This document shows, piece after piece, positions 1 through 8,699 of a stretch of 64,000 bases of DNA. This DNA is from Kordiimonas gwangyangensis DSM 19435 = JCM 12864 (lineage in GTDB: Bacteria > Pseudomonadota > Alphaproteobacteria > Sphingomonadales > Kordiimonadaceae): NCBI RefSeq assembly GCF_000375545.1, contig NZ_AQXF01000003.1, forward strand, positions 142,595 through 206,594, given 5' to 3'. How positions within the stretch are numbered: the stretch's first letter is position 1; every line of letters starts with the position of its first letter. The translations under genes and the position numbers were made by a program. A model generated the notes under the pieces. That model searched no databases. It worked only from the letters and a program-made list of their open reading frames with translations, and was not told the origin of the DNA.

Positions 1-1170
1 GGCTTTGCGGAAGCTCGCATAAGATTCCATCGTCATGCCTGCAATGCCGAGCGTGATTTGACCGCCGCTTGGCAGGCCGCCCGTTGGTTGGTTCACATTG
101 GGTGTCGGCGTTGAGCTTTGTGAGCCTGCAGACCCGGCTGCGGCCGCTGACCCTGACGGCGCAATCTGCCCGGCGTTCACACCCACCAGCATGTCATTGA
201 GTGCCGCAGGGTTGCTGGCAAGGGCACTGCCGTTTGAGCGCGTGCCACCAAACAGGTCGGCAATATAATAATCGTCAGTCGTGGCTTTGATTTTCTTCGC
301 GTTCTTGATGCGCTCATGCAGGCCATAGTCGGTGAGACTGACGAAGTGGGCTTTGAGGTCTTCTTCCCAGTTCGGGAAAAGATCCTTGTTTTCCTTATAG
401 TATTCGGAAATCTGCAGGGTTGAGCCTTTTGGGCGCATACCTCTGTTTGAGTTCACAAACTCCCGCGCGGCGGCCACCAACTGATGGTGCACTGTAGCGC
501 CTGTGAAGGCTTCATTCTGAATGCTCGGCCCACCAACGTAGCCTTGGAAAAGGCCGTACATGACAAGCGAGCTGTCCCATTTTTCCACGAGGATGGTATG
601 GATGTCGTTGAGCGAGAGCGCATGGCCAGCCACATTCACGACTTTGCGGTCCCATAGCCCCGGGTCACTGCGGGAGCCTGATTTCAGTTTCTTCAGTGAC
701 TTGATAGGATACTCCGCCGAAAGTTCTTCAATCACCGCGATGTTGTAAAGGTTCAGCCAAAAGGCCAACTGCTCGTTTTTATCCCAATGTTTGAGGGGAA
801 CATCAGCGGGAATGGCCGCAAGTTCTTCCTTGATCTCCCGCACCATCACCAGATTGTCCGGATGATCAGTAAAAGCCGGGAAGGCGATGCGGTTGCCTTC
901 GTTGCGGGTATCGCTTGTGTTGCCGCGCACAGCCCGTGTGCCGGTTTCGGCTCGGGCTGACCCCGCACTGTCACGGTTAGACATCCCTGCATCCAGCACC
1001 GTTGCCTGCAGAATGGCGTTCCAGTCGTCATATCTGATTTCAATAGGGGAACCAGGTGTTGCGCCGCGGAACTCTTCCGCGATCTTGCTTTCATCGGCAA
1101 GGGCAGCAGGCGACCAGAGGCCGCCTGCCAGAAATGCCGCCACAAGCAAGGTTTTCATCTTTTGCGGCAT
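1..1170 (-). CDS. Exported DUF547-domain protein (C-terminus beyond window)
   Basis: The reading frame runs off the left edge, so the C-terminus is missing; 390 codons are visible. The start at 1170 (MPQKMKTLLV) has GGAG about 9 nt upstream; an in-frame ATG at 1158 is the alternative. Residues 5-24 form a signal peptide (hydrophobic core ending in AALA-DE), so the protein is probably periplasmic or exported. The body matches DUF547: NEQLAFWLNLYNIAVIEEL, then a LSLNDI segment and FVNSNRGM. Function is unknown. Where I recall DUF547 proteins usually having a Cys-rich CAS-x-SCP signature, this one reads LVMYGLFQGYVGGPSI, with no Cys. A Ser/Ala/Gly/Pro-rich linker follows near residue 330. It lies 13 nt behind the paralogue at 1184-2380 and is likely co-transcribed with it. 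Confidence 0.85.
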   Translation of the reverse strand, partial: MPQKMKTLLVAAFLAGGLWSPAALADESKIAEEFRGATPGSPIEIRYDDWNAILQATVLDAGMSNRDSAGSARAETGTRAVRGNTSDTRNEGNRIAFPAFTDHPDNLVMVREIKEELAAIPADVPLKHWDKNEQLAFWLNLYNIAVIEELSAEYPIKSLKKLKSGSRSDPGLWDRKVVNVAGHALSLNDIHTILVEKWDSSLVMYGLFQGYVGGPSIQNEAFTGATVHHQLVAAAREFVNSNRGMRPKGSTLQISEYYKENKDLFPNWEEDLKAHFVSLTDYGLHERIKNAKKIKATTDDYYIADLFGGTRSNGSALASNPAALNDMLVGVNAGQIAPSGSAAAAGSAGSQSSTPTPNVNQPTGGLPSGGQITLGIAGMTMESYASFRKA

Positions 1171-1183
1171 GGCAATTCTCCGC

Positions 1184-2380
1184 CTATTGTTGTGATGGGT
1201 CCTCGGAAGAACCTTCTTCAAGTTCCTCGACTTCAACATTGCCGTCCTGCGTCGATTTGTTCTTCCGCATTTGGAAGATGTATTCACGCACATGGGGCGG
1301 GAAGCGCATGTCGATCGATGCCTTGCCGAAGTCTGCGTAGCTTTCCATGGTAAAGGAGCCAATGCCCATTGAGGCATTGCCTGCACTTTGACCTGAGCTC
1401 ACATGCACACGTGCATCATTGAGTGCAGCGGGATTGGTCGCCATCGCTGTGCCGTGGCGAGTGCTGCCGCCAAAAAGGTCTGCAATGTAATAGTCGCTTG
1501 TGGATGCCTTGATCTTCTTGGCGCCCTGAATTCGACCATGCAGGCCATAGTCGGTCAGGCTGATGAAGTGCTTCTTCAGGTCTTCTTTCCAGTCCGGGAA
1601 CAGTGGTTTGAACTGCTCATAGTATTCCGAAATCTGGAGTGTGGAGCCCTTGGTGCGCATGCCGCGGTTCGAGTTTACGAACTCTTTGGCGTTGTCCACC
1701 AGTTCCTTGTGGACATTTGCGCCCGTGTAGGCATTGCGGCGGATGCTGGGGCCGCCAACATAGCCCTGGAAGAGGCCATACATGACAAGGGTGCTGTCCC
1801 ATTTCTTGATGAGGATATCCTCAATATCGTTGAGAGACAGCGGAACACCGGCCACATTCAGTACCTTTTTAGCCCAAATGGAATCTTTCCCTTTGGTCAG
1901 GTTCTTGACACTGCGGGTCGGGTATTCTTTGGCGATCAGGTCAATGAGTGTGATGTTGTAGAGGTTCAGCCAGTAGGCAAGCTGTTCGTTCTTGGTCCAT
2001 TCACGCATGGGCACCTCACCCGGCACTGCTTCCAGTTCCTGGCGAATTTTAAGAACGATCGCGGCATTCTTTTCATCGGCAAACGCCGGGAAGACAATCC
2101 GTGCGCCTTCGTTGCGGGTGCTACTGGTGTTGCCGCGCACGACACGCGTGCCCGTTTCAGCTTGCGGTGCCGACGCGGAGGAACGGTCAGACATGCCGGC
2201 TTCAACGACGGTGGAGTGAAGGATCTTGTTCCAGTCATCATAGTTGATCTGGATCGGTGAGCCTTTGCGTTCCCCCCTGAAGACCTCTGGGATTTTGCTT
2301 TCATCTGGTGCGGCAAAGCCGGCGCTTGAGCTGAAAACGACGATCAGTGACAGCAAAAAGAATTTTGCTTTTTTAAACAT
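1184..2380 (-). CDS. Exported DUF547-domain protein
   Basis: A 398-aa protein of unknown function, first gene of a two-gene minus-strand pair with the paralogue downstream. Residues 1-23 look like a signal peptide (MFKKAKFFLLSLIVVFSSSA, ending near GFA-AP). DUF547 hallmarks are NEQLAYWLNLYNITLIDLI (about 128-147), VAGVPLSLNDIEDILI (about 176-191) and EFVNSNRGM (about 233). The expected Cys-rich signature is replaced by MYGLFQGYVGGPSIRR. The C-terminus carries an acidic tail (VEVEELEEGSSED) related to the EELQEIK tail of the paralogues at 57.7-60.3 kb. The start lies just behind a purine-rich GGGGGTAAT stretch on the minus strand. The family assignment is firm; the biochemical role is not known. 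Confidence 0.88.
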   Translation of the reverse strand: MFKKAKFFLLSLIVVFSSSAGFAAPDESKIPEVFRGERKGSPIQINYDDWNKILHSTVVEAGMSDRSSASAPQAETGTRVVRGNTSSTRNEGARIVFPAFADEKNAAIVLKIRQELEAVPGEVPMREWTKNEQLAYWLNLYNITLIDLIAKEYPTRSVKNLTKGKDSIWAKKVLNVAGVPLSLNDIEDILIKKWDSTLVMYGLFQGYVGGPSIRRNAYTGANVHKELVDNAKEFVNSNRGMRTKGSTLQISEYYEQFKPLFPDWKEDLKKHFISLTDYGLHGRIQGAKKIKASTSDYYIADLFGGSTRHGTAMATNPAALNDARVHVSSGQSAGNASMGIGSFTMESYADFGKASIDMRFPPHVREYIFQMRKNKSTQDGNVEVEELEEGSSEDPSQQ

Positions 2381-3004
2381 ATTACCCCCCGGTAAACGAT
2401 GGAAAGTTGTTCTATTCAGAACGTTCTAAACCTAACAAGTGAGGCTAATTTTTTTGAGGGGAGCATGCAAGAATGTCGCGGGCGGTCAATCAAGAGGGGA
2501 ATTGCGGGAAAAATACTCCCTCATAGGTTTCGGGAGCGGGAATAGTTTTATGATTGCGGTCGAGAGTGCAGCAAATTGCAGGGTGGCGTGGCGTGCAGAG
2601 AGATATCTGTGTTGCTGCTATAGTTTTGAAATTAATGGATAAAATTAAACCCTTGAGCTGGCGGACGCCCTATGCTGCGGTTGTCTTTGAACAGTAAGTT
2701 ATTGTCCTGACAGTCATCACGCTTCCGCACACGAACGTGATCAATCCGCGCCGATAAAATGCGCCAGATTAATCTATAGTTATATAACCTTCGCTCGCCA
2801 AACCCTCAGATAGCACTTTTGACCATGAATCGTGGTGAACTGCGCCATATCCATAATGTGCAAAAATACACAATAAGGGCTGCAAAACTTCTTGGTGACC
2901 TGCAAATTCGCATAGCGTATGCTGCCCGCGATTTTGGGGAAGGATCATGATGCAGGCGGTCATTTTGCCAGCCGCATCAAACATAACCATTTTGGAGGAT
3001 ACTC
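2381..3004. other. Intergenic region between DUF547 pair and mmsA
   Basis: About 620 bp between divergent transcription units, visibly more AT-rich than the genes around it. No open frame here has a good start site, coding bias or recognisable product. It must hold the promoters of both the DUF547 pair and the valine operon. The only pattern I can point to is the phased TGCAAA series at 2859-2906. Confidence 0.6.
2859..2906 (+). promoter_or_regulatory. Three phased TGCAAA repeats upstream of mmsA
   Basis: TGCAAA occurs at 2859-2864, 2881-2886 and 2901-2906, spaced 22 and 20 bp, about two helical turns, so all three face one side of the helix. They lie 100-145 bp upstream of the mmsA start, just upstream of or overlapping a weak TTGGTG / TATGCT promoter-like pair (2893-2898, 2918-2923; spacing 19). 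An activator site array for the valine operon is an inference; the binding protein is not identifiable. Confidence 0.25.
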
Positions 3005-4510
3005 ATGTACGAACGTCATCATTATATCGGTGGCAAGGTCGTTGAAGGCACCAGCGGCCGCTTCGGCCCGATCTTCAACCCGTCCACTGGTGAGCAGGCT
3101 GGTAAAGTAGCGCTGGCGAGCAAGGGTGAAGTAGAAAACGCCATCGCAACCGCGGACGCGGCTTTTGCAGAATGGTCCAACACGTCTGTCGTGAAGCGTG
3201 CACGGGTGCTGCAAAACCTTGTGCACATTCTGTACCGCGAGAAAGACAAGCTGGCTGAAGCGCTGGCGTCCGAGCACGGCAAAGTGTTTTCCGATGCGCA
3301 GGGTGACGTGCAGCGCGGCCTTGAAGTAGCAGAGTTTGCCCAAGGCATCCCGCACCTGATCAAGGGCGAGTTCTCAGATAACGTTTCCACCGGCATCGAC
3401 ATGTATTCCATGCGCAAGCCGCTTGGTGTGGTGGCCGGTATCACGCCGTTCAACTTCCCGGCCATGATCCCGCTGTGGATGAGCTGCGTGGGGATTGCCT
3501 GCGGCAACACTTATATCCTGAAGCCGTCGGAGAAAGACCCGACTGTGCCGCTGATGCTGGCGGATTGCTGGAAAGAAGCTGGCCTGCCGGACGGCGTGTT
3601 CAACGTGGTGAACGGCGACAAGGAAGCCGTTGATACGGTTTGTACCGACCCGCGCGTGAAAGCTGTGTCCTTCGTGGGTTCGACCCCGATCGCACAGTAT
3701 GTGTACGCAACCGCAACCGCGCACGGCAAACGTTGCCAGGCGATGGGTGGTGCGAAGAACCACATGATCATCATGCCAGACGCTGACCTTGAGCAGGTTG
3801 CTGACGCACTTGTGGGCGCGGCCTACGGTTCGGCTGGCGAACGCTGCATGGCAATCTCCGTGGCTGTTCCGGTTGGCAAAGCCGTGGCTGACAAAATGGT
3901 TGAGATGCTCAAACCCCGTGTTGAAGCGCTCAAGGTTGGTCATTCCATGGACCCGCTCGCGGAGATGGGTCCGCTCGTGACCGCGGACCACCTCAAGAAA
4001 GTGCGCGGCTACCTGGATCTTGCCGAGCAAGAGGGCGCGGAAGTTGTGGTCGATGGCCGCGACTTCAAATACAACATGCAGGGCTATGAGAACGGCTACT
4101 ATATGGGTGGTTCGCTGTTTGATAACGTCAAGCCCGGCATGCGCACTTATAAAGAAGAGATTTTTGGCCCAACGCTGCAAATCCTGCGTGCCGAGACTTT
4201 TGACGAAGCGGCAACCCTGCCGTCGATCCACGAGTTTGGCAATGGAACGAGCATCTTCACGCGTGACGGCGACACCGCCCGTGAATATGTGAACCGTGTG
4301 GAAGTGGGCATGGTTGGCGTGAACGTGCCAATCCCTGTGCCACTCGCGTTCCACACTTTCGGCGGCTGGAAAAACTCCGCATTTGGTGACATTAACCAGC
4401 ACGGCATGGAAGGTGTACGCTTCTATACCAAAACCAAAACCGTTACCTCGCGCTGGCCGACGGGCATCCGTTCAGGCGCAGAGTTTGTAATTCCCACGCT
4501 CAACGGTTAA
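3005..4510 (+). CDS. mmsA: CoA-acylating methylmalonate-semialdehyde dehydrogenase
   Basis: A 501-aa cytoplasmic aldehyde dehydrogenase that oxidises methylmalonate semialdehyde (and malonate semialdehyde) with NAD and CoA to propionyl-CoA (or acetyl-CoA), the last step of valine catabolism. The sequence shows ITPFNFPAMIPLWM, the cofactor-loop FVGSTPIA, and the catalytic cysteine in GSAGERCMAIS (C281). GGKVVEG near the N-terminus and PVPLAFHTFGGWKNS near the C-terminus are typical of MmsA. Length matches the family. TTTTGGAGGAT precedes the ATG. It starts a run with an acyl-CoA dehydrogenase, an HIBYL-CoA hydrolase and mmsB, which supports the valine assignment over other aldehyde dehydrogenases. 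Confidence 0.95.
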   Translation: MYERHHYIGGKVVEGTSGRFGPIFNPSTGEQAGKVALASKGEVENAIATADAAFAEWSNTSVVKRARVLQNLVHILYREKDKLAEALASEHGKVFSDAQGDVQRGLEVAEFAQGIPHLIKGEFSDNVSTGIDMYSMRKPLGVVAGITPFNFPAMIPLWMSCVGIACGNTYILKPSEKDPTVPLMLADCWKEAGLPDGVFNVVNGDKEAVDTVCTDPRVKAVSFVGSTPIAQYVYATATAHGKRCQAMGGAKNHMIIMPDADLEQVADALVGAAYGSAGERCMAISVAVPVGKAVADKMVEMLKPRVEALKVGHSMDPLAEMGPLVTADHLKKVRGYLDLAEQEGAEVVVDGRDFKYNMQGYENGYYMGGSLFDNVKPGMRTYKEEIFGPTLQILRAETFDEAATLPSIHEFGNGTSIFTRDGDTAREYVNRVEVGMVGVNVPIPVPLAFHTFGGWKNSAFGDINQHGMEGVRFYTKTKTVTSRWPTGIRSGAEFVIPTLNG

Positions 4511-4517
4511 ATTCTTG

Positions 4518-4545
4518 TGCCCGGACGGCAGTTGCTGTCCGGGCA
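4518..4545 (+). terminator. Hairpin after mmsA (terminator-like, no U tract)
   Basis: A perfect 9-bp stem, TGCCCGGAC (4518-4526) with GTCCGGGCA (4537-4545), and a 10-nt loop, 8 bp after the mmsA stop. No T run follows, so it may slow transcription or stabilise the mmsA mRNA end rather than terminate it fully. It separates mmsA from the M16 gene. Confidence 0.4.
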
Positions 4546-4657
4546 TAACCGCTGCGGGGAGCGGATAACAAAAAGTCTCAAGTTCTGAGCGCTCCTGCGG
4601 CATTTTTGGTGGGATAGGAAGTGGCCTTTCACTTCCTGACGCGGGGAGATGATTCTC

Positions 4658-7459
4658 ATGAAGATCAGAAATTGGCTCTTGGGTGCTGTCGCGATGACTG
4701 CGCTTGTGGCATGTCAGCCTGAACAATCTGCAAATAATAAATCGGCGGGTGGCAAGGCGACCGTTGAGGCACCGGGTCTCGACATGGAAGTGCATATTCC
4801 GTACGAGAAATTCACGCTGAGCAATGGTCTGCGTGTGATCGTGCACGAAGACCGCAAGGCGCCGATTGTGGCTGTCAGTGTCTGGTACCATGTTGGCTCC
4901 AAGGATGAGCCCGAGGGCAAGACCGGTTTTGCGCACCTGTTTGAACACCTTATGTTCAACGGTTCTGAGAACTATAACGACGAATATTTCAAGCCGTTCG
5001 AGGAAGTTGGCACCACCAACATGAACGGCACCACATGGTTTGACCGCACCAACTATTTCCAGAACGTGCCAACCCCAGCCCTTGATATGGCGCTGTGGAT
5101 GGAATCAGACCGTATGGGGCACCTCCTTGGTGCCGTGACACAAGAAAAGCTCGATGAGCAGCGCGGCGTTGTGCAGAATGAGAAGCGCCAGGGCGACAAC
5201 CAGCCCTATGGCCTTGTGGAATACCGCCAGCTTGAAGGTCTGTTCCCGGTTGGGCACCCTTATCGCCATTCCACCATCGGCTCGATGGAGGACCTTGACG
5301 CAGCCTCGCTTGACGATGTGAAAGCCTGGTTCAAGGAATATTATGGCGCCGCCAACACTGTTGTTGTGCTCGCTGGTGATATTGACGCCGCGACCGCCAA
5401 GCCGCTGATGGAAAAATACTTCGGCGATATTGAAGCGGGTCCTGCGCTCAAACAGCACAAGGCATGGGTGCCGACACGCACCAACAACACCATTGAAGAA
5501 ATGGTCGACCAAAGCGCGCCGCAGCGCCGCATCTACCGCAACTGGGCAGTTGCACCGCGCACGAGCGACGATGCACCGAAAATGTTCCTTGCGGCAGAAG
5601 TGCTGGGCGGCGGCAAAAACTCCCGCCTCTACCAAGCGCTTGTGTACAAGAACCAGTTGGCCGTGAACGTGAATGTCTCGATGCAGCCGTTTGAACTGGC
5701 GTCCATGTTCGAGATTGACGTGACCCTGAAGCCGGACGCGGACGAGAAAGAGGTCGAACGTCTGATCAACGAGGTGATGGCCGAGTATCTTGAAAATGGC
5801 CCAACGGGTGAGGAACTCTCCCGCGCCAAGGCCAGCATCCTCGCGGCTCAGGTTCGTGGGCTTGAGCAGATCGGCGGTTTTGGCGGCAAGGCAACAGCGC
5901 TCGCGCGCTCAGAACTTTATGCCGGTGATCCGGGTCACTACGCCAAGCAGGTTGAAGAACTGAATACCGCGAGTGCGGATGACGTGAAGGCTGCTTCCAA
6001 CAAGTGGCTGGGGCAGGGCTATTACCAACTGACAGTCCGGCCGTACCCGAAATATGAGACGGTAGCGTCTGATGTTGACCGCTCGAAGGGCATTCCTGCC
6101 GTTGGCGAAATGCCTGACCTGACCTTCCCACCCATTGAGGAAGGCCAGCTTGAAAACGGTATGAAAGTCGTGCTTGCCACACGGTCGACGGTACCAATCG
6201 TCAATGTGGCGCTGCAGTTTGATGCGGGCTACGCCGGTGACATTGGCCGACCTCTCGGCACCTCAAGCTTCGCGCTGGGTATGATGGACGAAGGCACCAA
6301 GACCCGTTCGGCGCTTGAAATTTCGGCTGAAGCGGAAGCGCTCGGTGCCAATATCTCCACGGGCTCCAACCTCGATATGAGCACGGCGACCCTGTCTGCA
6401 CTCAAGCCCAAGCTTGACCAGTCGCTCGCGCTCTTTGCTGATATCGTGCGGAACCCGGCCTTTGATCAGGAAGAGATGGACCGCCTGCGCCAACGCTGGA
6501 TCGCGACCATCGCACAGGAGAAGGCTCAGCCAGTGCAGCTTGCGCTGCGGACGCTGCCGCCGCTTCTGTATGGTGACGGCCATGCTTACGGCATCCCCTA
6601 CACCGGTTCGGGGACCGAGGCGGCAATTGAAGGCCTAAGCCGTGATGATCTGGTGAAATTCCACTCAGACTGGATCAGGCCGGATAACGCCACCGTCTTT
6701 GTGGTCGGTGACATCACGATGGATGAAGCCATCCCGGCGCTCAATAAGGCCTTTGGTGACTGGAAAGCGCCCGAGAACCCGATGCCGGAGAAGAACATTG
6801 CTGAAGTGGCAATGCCGGAAAAAGGCCGTGTCATCATCATGGACAAGCCGGGTTCGCCGCAGTCGCTCATCCTTGGTGGGCATCTGTTCCCATCCACGGG
6901 CGATGAGGCATACCTGACCCAGGAAATGATGAACAGCATCCTCGGCGGTGAGTTTACCGCGCGGGTGAACATGAACCTGCGGGAAGACAAAGGCTGGGCA
7001 TACGGTGCCTATACCTTCACGACCGACGCCCGCGGCCAGCGTATGTGGCTCGTGTACGCACCGGTTCAAACGGACAAGACCAAAGAATCGCTCGCGGAAC
7101 TTGAAAAAGAGTTCGCCGATTATCTTGGCGATCGTCCCGCCACGCAGGAAGAGCTGGACCGGTTTATCAAAAACCAGACCAACAGCCTGCCGGGGCAGTT
7201 TGAAACCTCCGGCTCCGTGCTCTCAAGCCTTTTGTCGAACCAGCGCTTTGGCCGCACCAATGACTATGTGCCAAGCCTGAAAGAAAAATATCAGGCGCTC
7301 AATATCGATGCGATCAAGGCTGAGGCCACCAAGAACATTCAGCCGGGTAAAATCCTCTGGCTGGTTGTGGGTGACCGGGCACAAATTGAAGAAGGCATCC
7401 GTTCCTTGAACCTTGGCGAAGTTGAGGTTTGGGACCAGAACGGCAACAAGCTGGACTAA
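4658..7459 (+). CDS. M16 family zinc metallopeptidase, predicted lipoprotein
   Basis: A 933-aa two-lobed pitrilysin-type peptidase. I place the start at 4658 rather than 4649 because GGGGAG ends 9 nt before it. The N-terminus MKIRNWLLGAVAMTALVAC has a lipobox (LVAC), so it is probably a lipid-anchored periplasmic or outer-membrane-facing protein. The inverted zinc motif HxxEH is HLFEH at residues 93-97, with a downstream Glu supplied by the QNEKRQ region. The second half (from about residue 480) repeats the M16 fold without the HxxEH motif, as is usual for single-chain M16 enzymes. It sits between mmsA and the rest of the valine genes without an obvious metabolic link. Substrate unknown. Confidence 0.9.
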   Translation: MKIRNWLLGAVAMTALVACQPEQSANNKSAGGKATVEAPGLDMEVHIPYEKFTLSNGLRVIVHEDRKAPIVAVSVWYHVGSKDEPEGKTGFAHLFEHLMFNGSENYNDEYFKPFEEVGTTNMNGTTWFDRTNYFQNVPTPALDMALWMESDRMGHLLGAVTQEKLDEQRGVVQNEKRQGDNQPYGLVEYRQLEGLFPVGHPYRHSTIGSMEDLDAASLDDVKAWFKEYYGAANTVVVLAGDIDAATAKPLMEKYFGDIEAGPALKQHKAWVPTRTNNTIEEMVDQSAPQRRIYRNWAVAPRTSDDAPKMFLAAEVLGGGKNSRLYQALVYKNQLAVNVNVSMQPFELASMFEIDVTLKPDADEKEVERLINEVMAEYLENGPTGEELSRAKASILAAQVRGLEQIGGFGGKATALARSELYAGDPGHYAKQVEELNTASADDVKAASNKWLGQGYYQLTVRPYPKYETVASDVDRSKGIPAVGEMPDLTFPPIEEGQLENGMKVVLATRSTVPIVNVALQFDAGYAGDIGRPLGTSSFALGMMDEGTKTRSALEISAEAEALGANISTGSNLDMSTATLSALKPKLDQSLALFADIVRNPAFDQEEMDRLRQRWIATIAQEKAQPVQLALRTLPPLLYGDGHAYGIPYTGSGTEAAIEGLSRDDLVKFHSDWIRPDNATVFVVGDITMDEAIPALNKAFGDWKAPENPMPEKNIAEVAMPEKGRVIIMDKPGSPQSLILGGHLFPSTGDEAYLTQEMMNSILGGEFTARVNMNLREDKGWAYGAYTFTTDARGQRMWLVYAPVQTDKTKESLAELEKEFADYLGDRPATQEELDRFIKNQTNSLPGQFETSGSVLSSLLSNQRFGRTNDYVPSLKEKYQALNIDAIKAEATKNIQPGKILWLVVGDRAQIEEGIRSLNLGEVEVWDQNGNKLD

Positions 7460-7556
7460 AATTAAAATAAACACCGGGGTGGGCCGCACATGTGTTGCCC
7501 ACCTCACACGCCACTGGGCAGGCGTTTTGGGCAATGTAAACAGTAAGGTGGATCTT

Positions 7557-8696
7557 TTGGATTTTTCACTGAATGAGGACCAGCGCGCCATTCAGGACAT
7601 GGCACGCAACTTCACGGCGGATATGATTACGCCGAATGCACACATCTGGGATGAAGACAAAGTCTGGCCGGCGGACGTGGCAAAAGCTGCGGGTGAGCTG
7701 GGGTTTGGCAGCATCTATGTGTCTGAGGAAGCAGGCGGCTGTGGCCTCAGCCGTGTTGAGAGTGTGTTGATTTTTGAGCAGCTCTCCATGGGCTGCCCGT
7801 CGACCGCGGCGATGATCTCCATCCACAATATGGCGACATGGATGATCGATTGCTTCGGTACCCAAGATCAGCGCGACCGTTTTGTAGGCGAGCTTGCGAC
7901 CCTTGAGAAAATGGCCAGCTATTGCCTCACCGAACCCGGCGCGGGTTCCGATGCCGCCAGCCTCAAGACCAAAGCGGTTCGCGACGGGGATGAGTACGTG
8001 CTGAATGGCTCCAAAGCCTTTATCTCGGGCGGTGGCGAGAGCGATGTCTATGTGGTGATGGCCCGCACGTCGGATGATGGCGCCAAGGGCATCAGCTGTT
8101 TCATCGTTGAGAAAGATACGCCGGGCCTGTCGTTTGGGGCGCAGGAAAAGAAAATGGGCTGGCATAGCCAGCCGACCGCCGCCGTGATGTTCGATGATTG
8201 CCGTATTCCGGCTGCGAACCTCGTGGGCGAAGAGGGGCAGGGCTTCAAGATTGCCATGCAGGGGCTGGATGGTGGCCGCCTCAATATCGCGGCCTGTTCG
8301 CTTGGTGGTGCGCAGCGCGCGCTTGATGAGGCCGTGGCTTATACCAAGGACCGCAAGCAGTTCGGCAAAGCCATTGCTGACTTCCAGGCCACGCAGTTCC
8401 GCCTCGCGGATATGGCGACCGAGCTTGAGGCGGCCCGCCTGCTCCTCTACTCGGCTGCGCAAAAGGTGACGAACAAAACATCAGATGCTGCGGCTGCTGC
8501 CGCCATGGCCAAACGGTTCGTGACCGACACCGGCTTTGACGTGACCAACGCGGCGCTCCAGCTGCATGGCGGTTACGGTTACCTGCAGGATTACCCTATT
8601 GAGCGCATCCTGCGCGACCTTCGTGTGCACCAGATTCTGGAAGGCACCAACGAGATCATGCGCGTGGTCATTTCCCGCGCGCTTCTGAAGGACTGA
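7557..8696 (+). CDS. Acyl-CoA dehydrogenase, probably isobutyryl-CoA dehydrogenase
   Basis: A FAD flavoenzyme of about 379 aa. The longest frame opens at 7413 inside the M16 gene, but I choose the TTG at 7557: AAGGTGG ends 5 nt before it and the product then starts DFSLNEDQRAIQD, as acyl-CoA dehydrogenases usually do; a GTG at 7548 is possible. Family signatures are CLTEPGAGSDAASLKT (FAD/substrate loop), the DRKQFGKAIADFQ helix, and the catalytic-base region QILEGTNEIMR (E362). Its place between mmsA and the HIBYL-CoA hydrolase suggests isobutyryl-CoA to methacrylyl-CoA, the third step of valine breakdown; a 2-methyl-branched or short-chain specificity cannot be excluded. Confidence 0.9.
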   Translation: MDFSLNEDQRAIQDMARNFTADMITPNAHIWDEDKVWPADVAKAAGELGFGSIYVSEEAGGCGLSRVESVLIFEQLSMGCPSTAAMISIHNMATWMIDCFGTQDQRDRFVGELATLEKMASYCLTEPGAGSDAASLKTKAVRDGDEYVLNGSKAFISGGGESDVYVVMARTSDDGAKGISCFIVEKDTPGLSFGAQEKKMGWHSQPTAAVMFDDCRIPAANLVGEEGQGFKIAMQGLDGGRLNIAACSLGGAQRALDEAVAYTKDRKQFGKAIADFQATQFRLADMATELEAARLLLYSAAQKVTNKTSDAAAAAAMAKRFVTDTGFDVTNAALQLHGGYGYLQDYPIERILRDLRVHQILEGTNEIMRVVISRALLKD

Positions 8697-8699
8697 TTT

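Noticed and set aside
2439-2642. 67-codon plus-strand frame between the DUF547 pair and mmsA
   Set aside because: No ribosome binding site, atypical composition and no recognisable product.
2769-2990. 73-codon minus-strand frame upstream of mmsA
   Set aside because: It overlaps the likely mmsA promoter region and shows no start signal or coding bias.
7413-7556. Longer N-terminus for the acyl-CoA dehydrogenase
   Set aside because: It would overlap the end of the M16 gene and add 48 residues not found in the family; the TTG at 7557 has a ribosome binding site.
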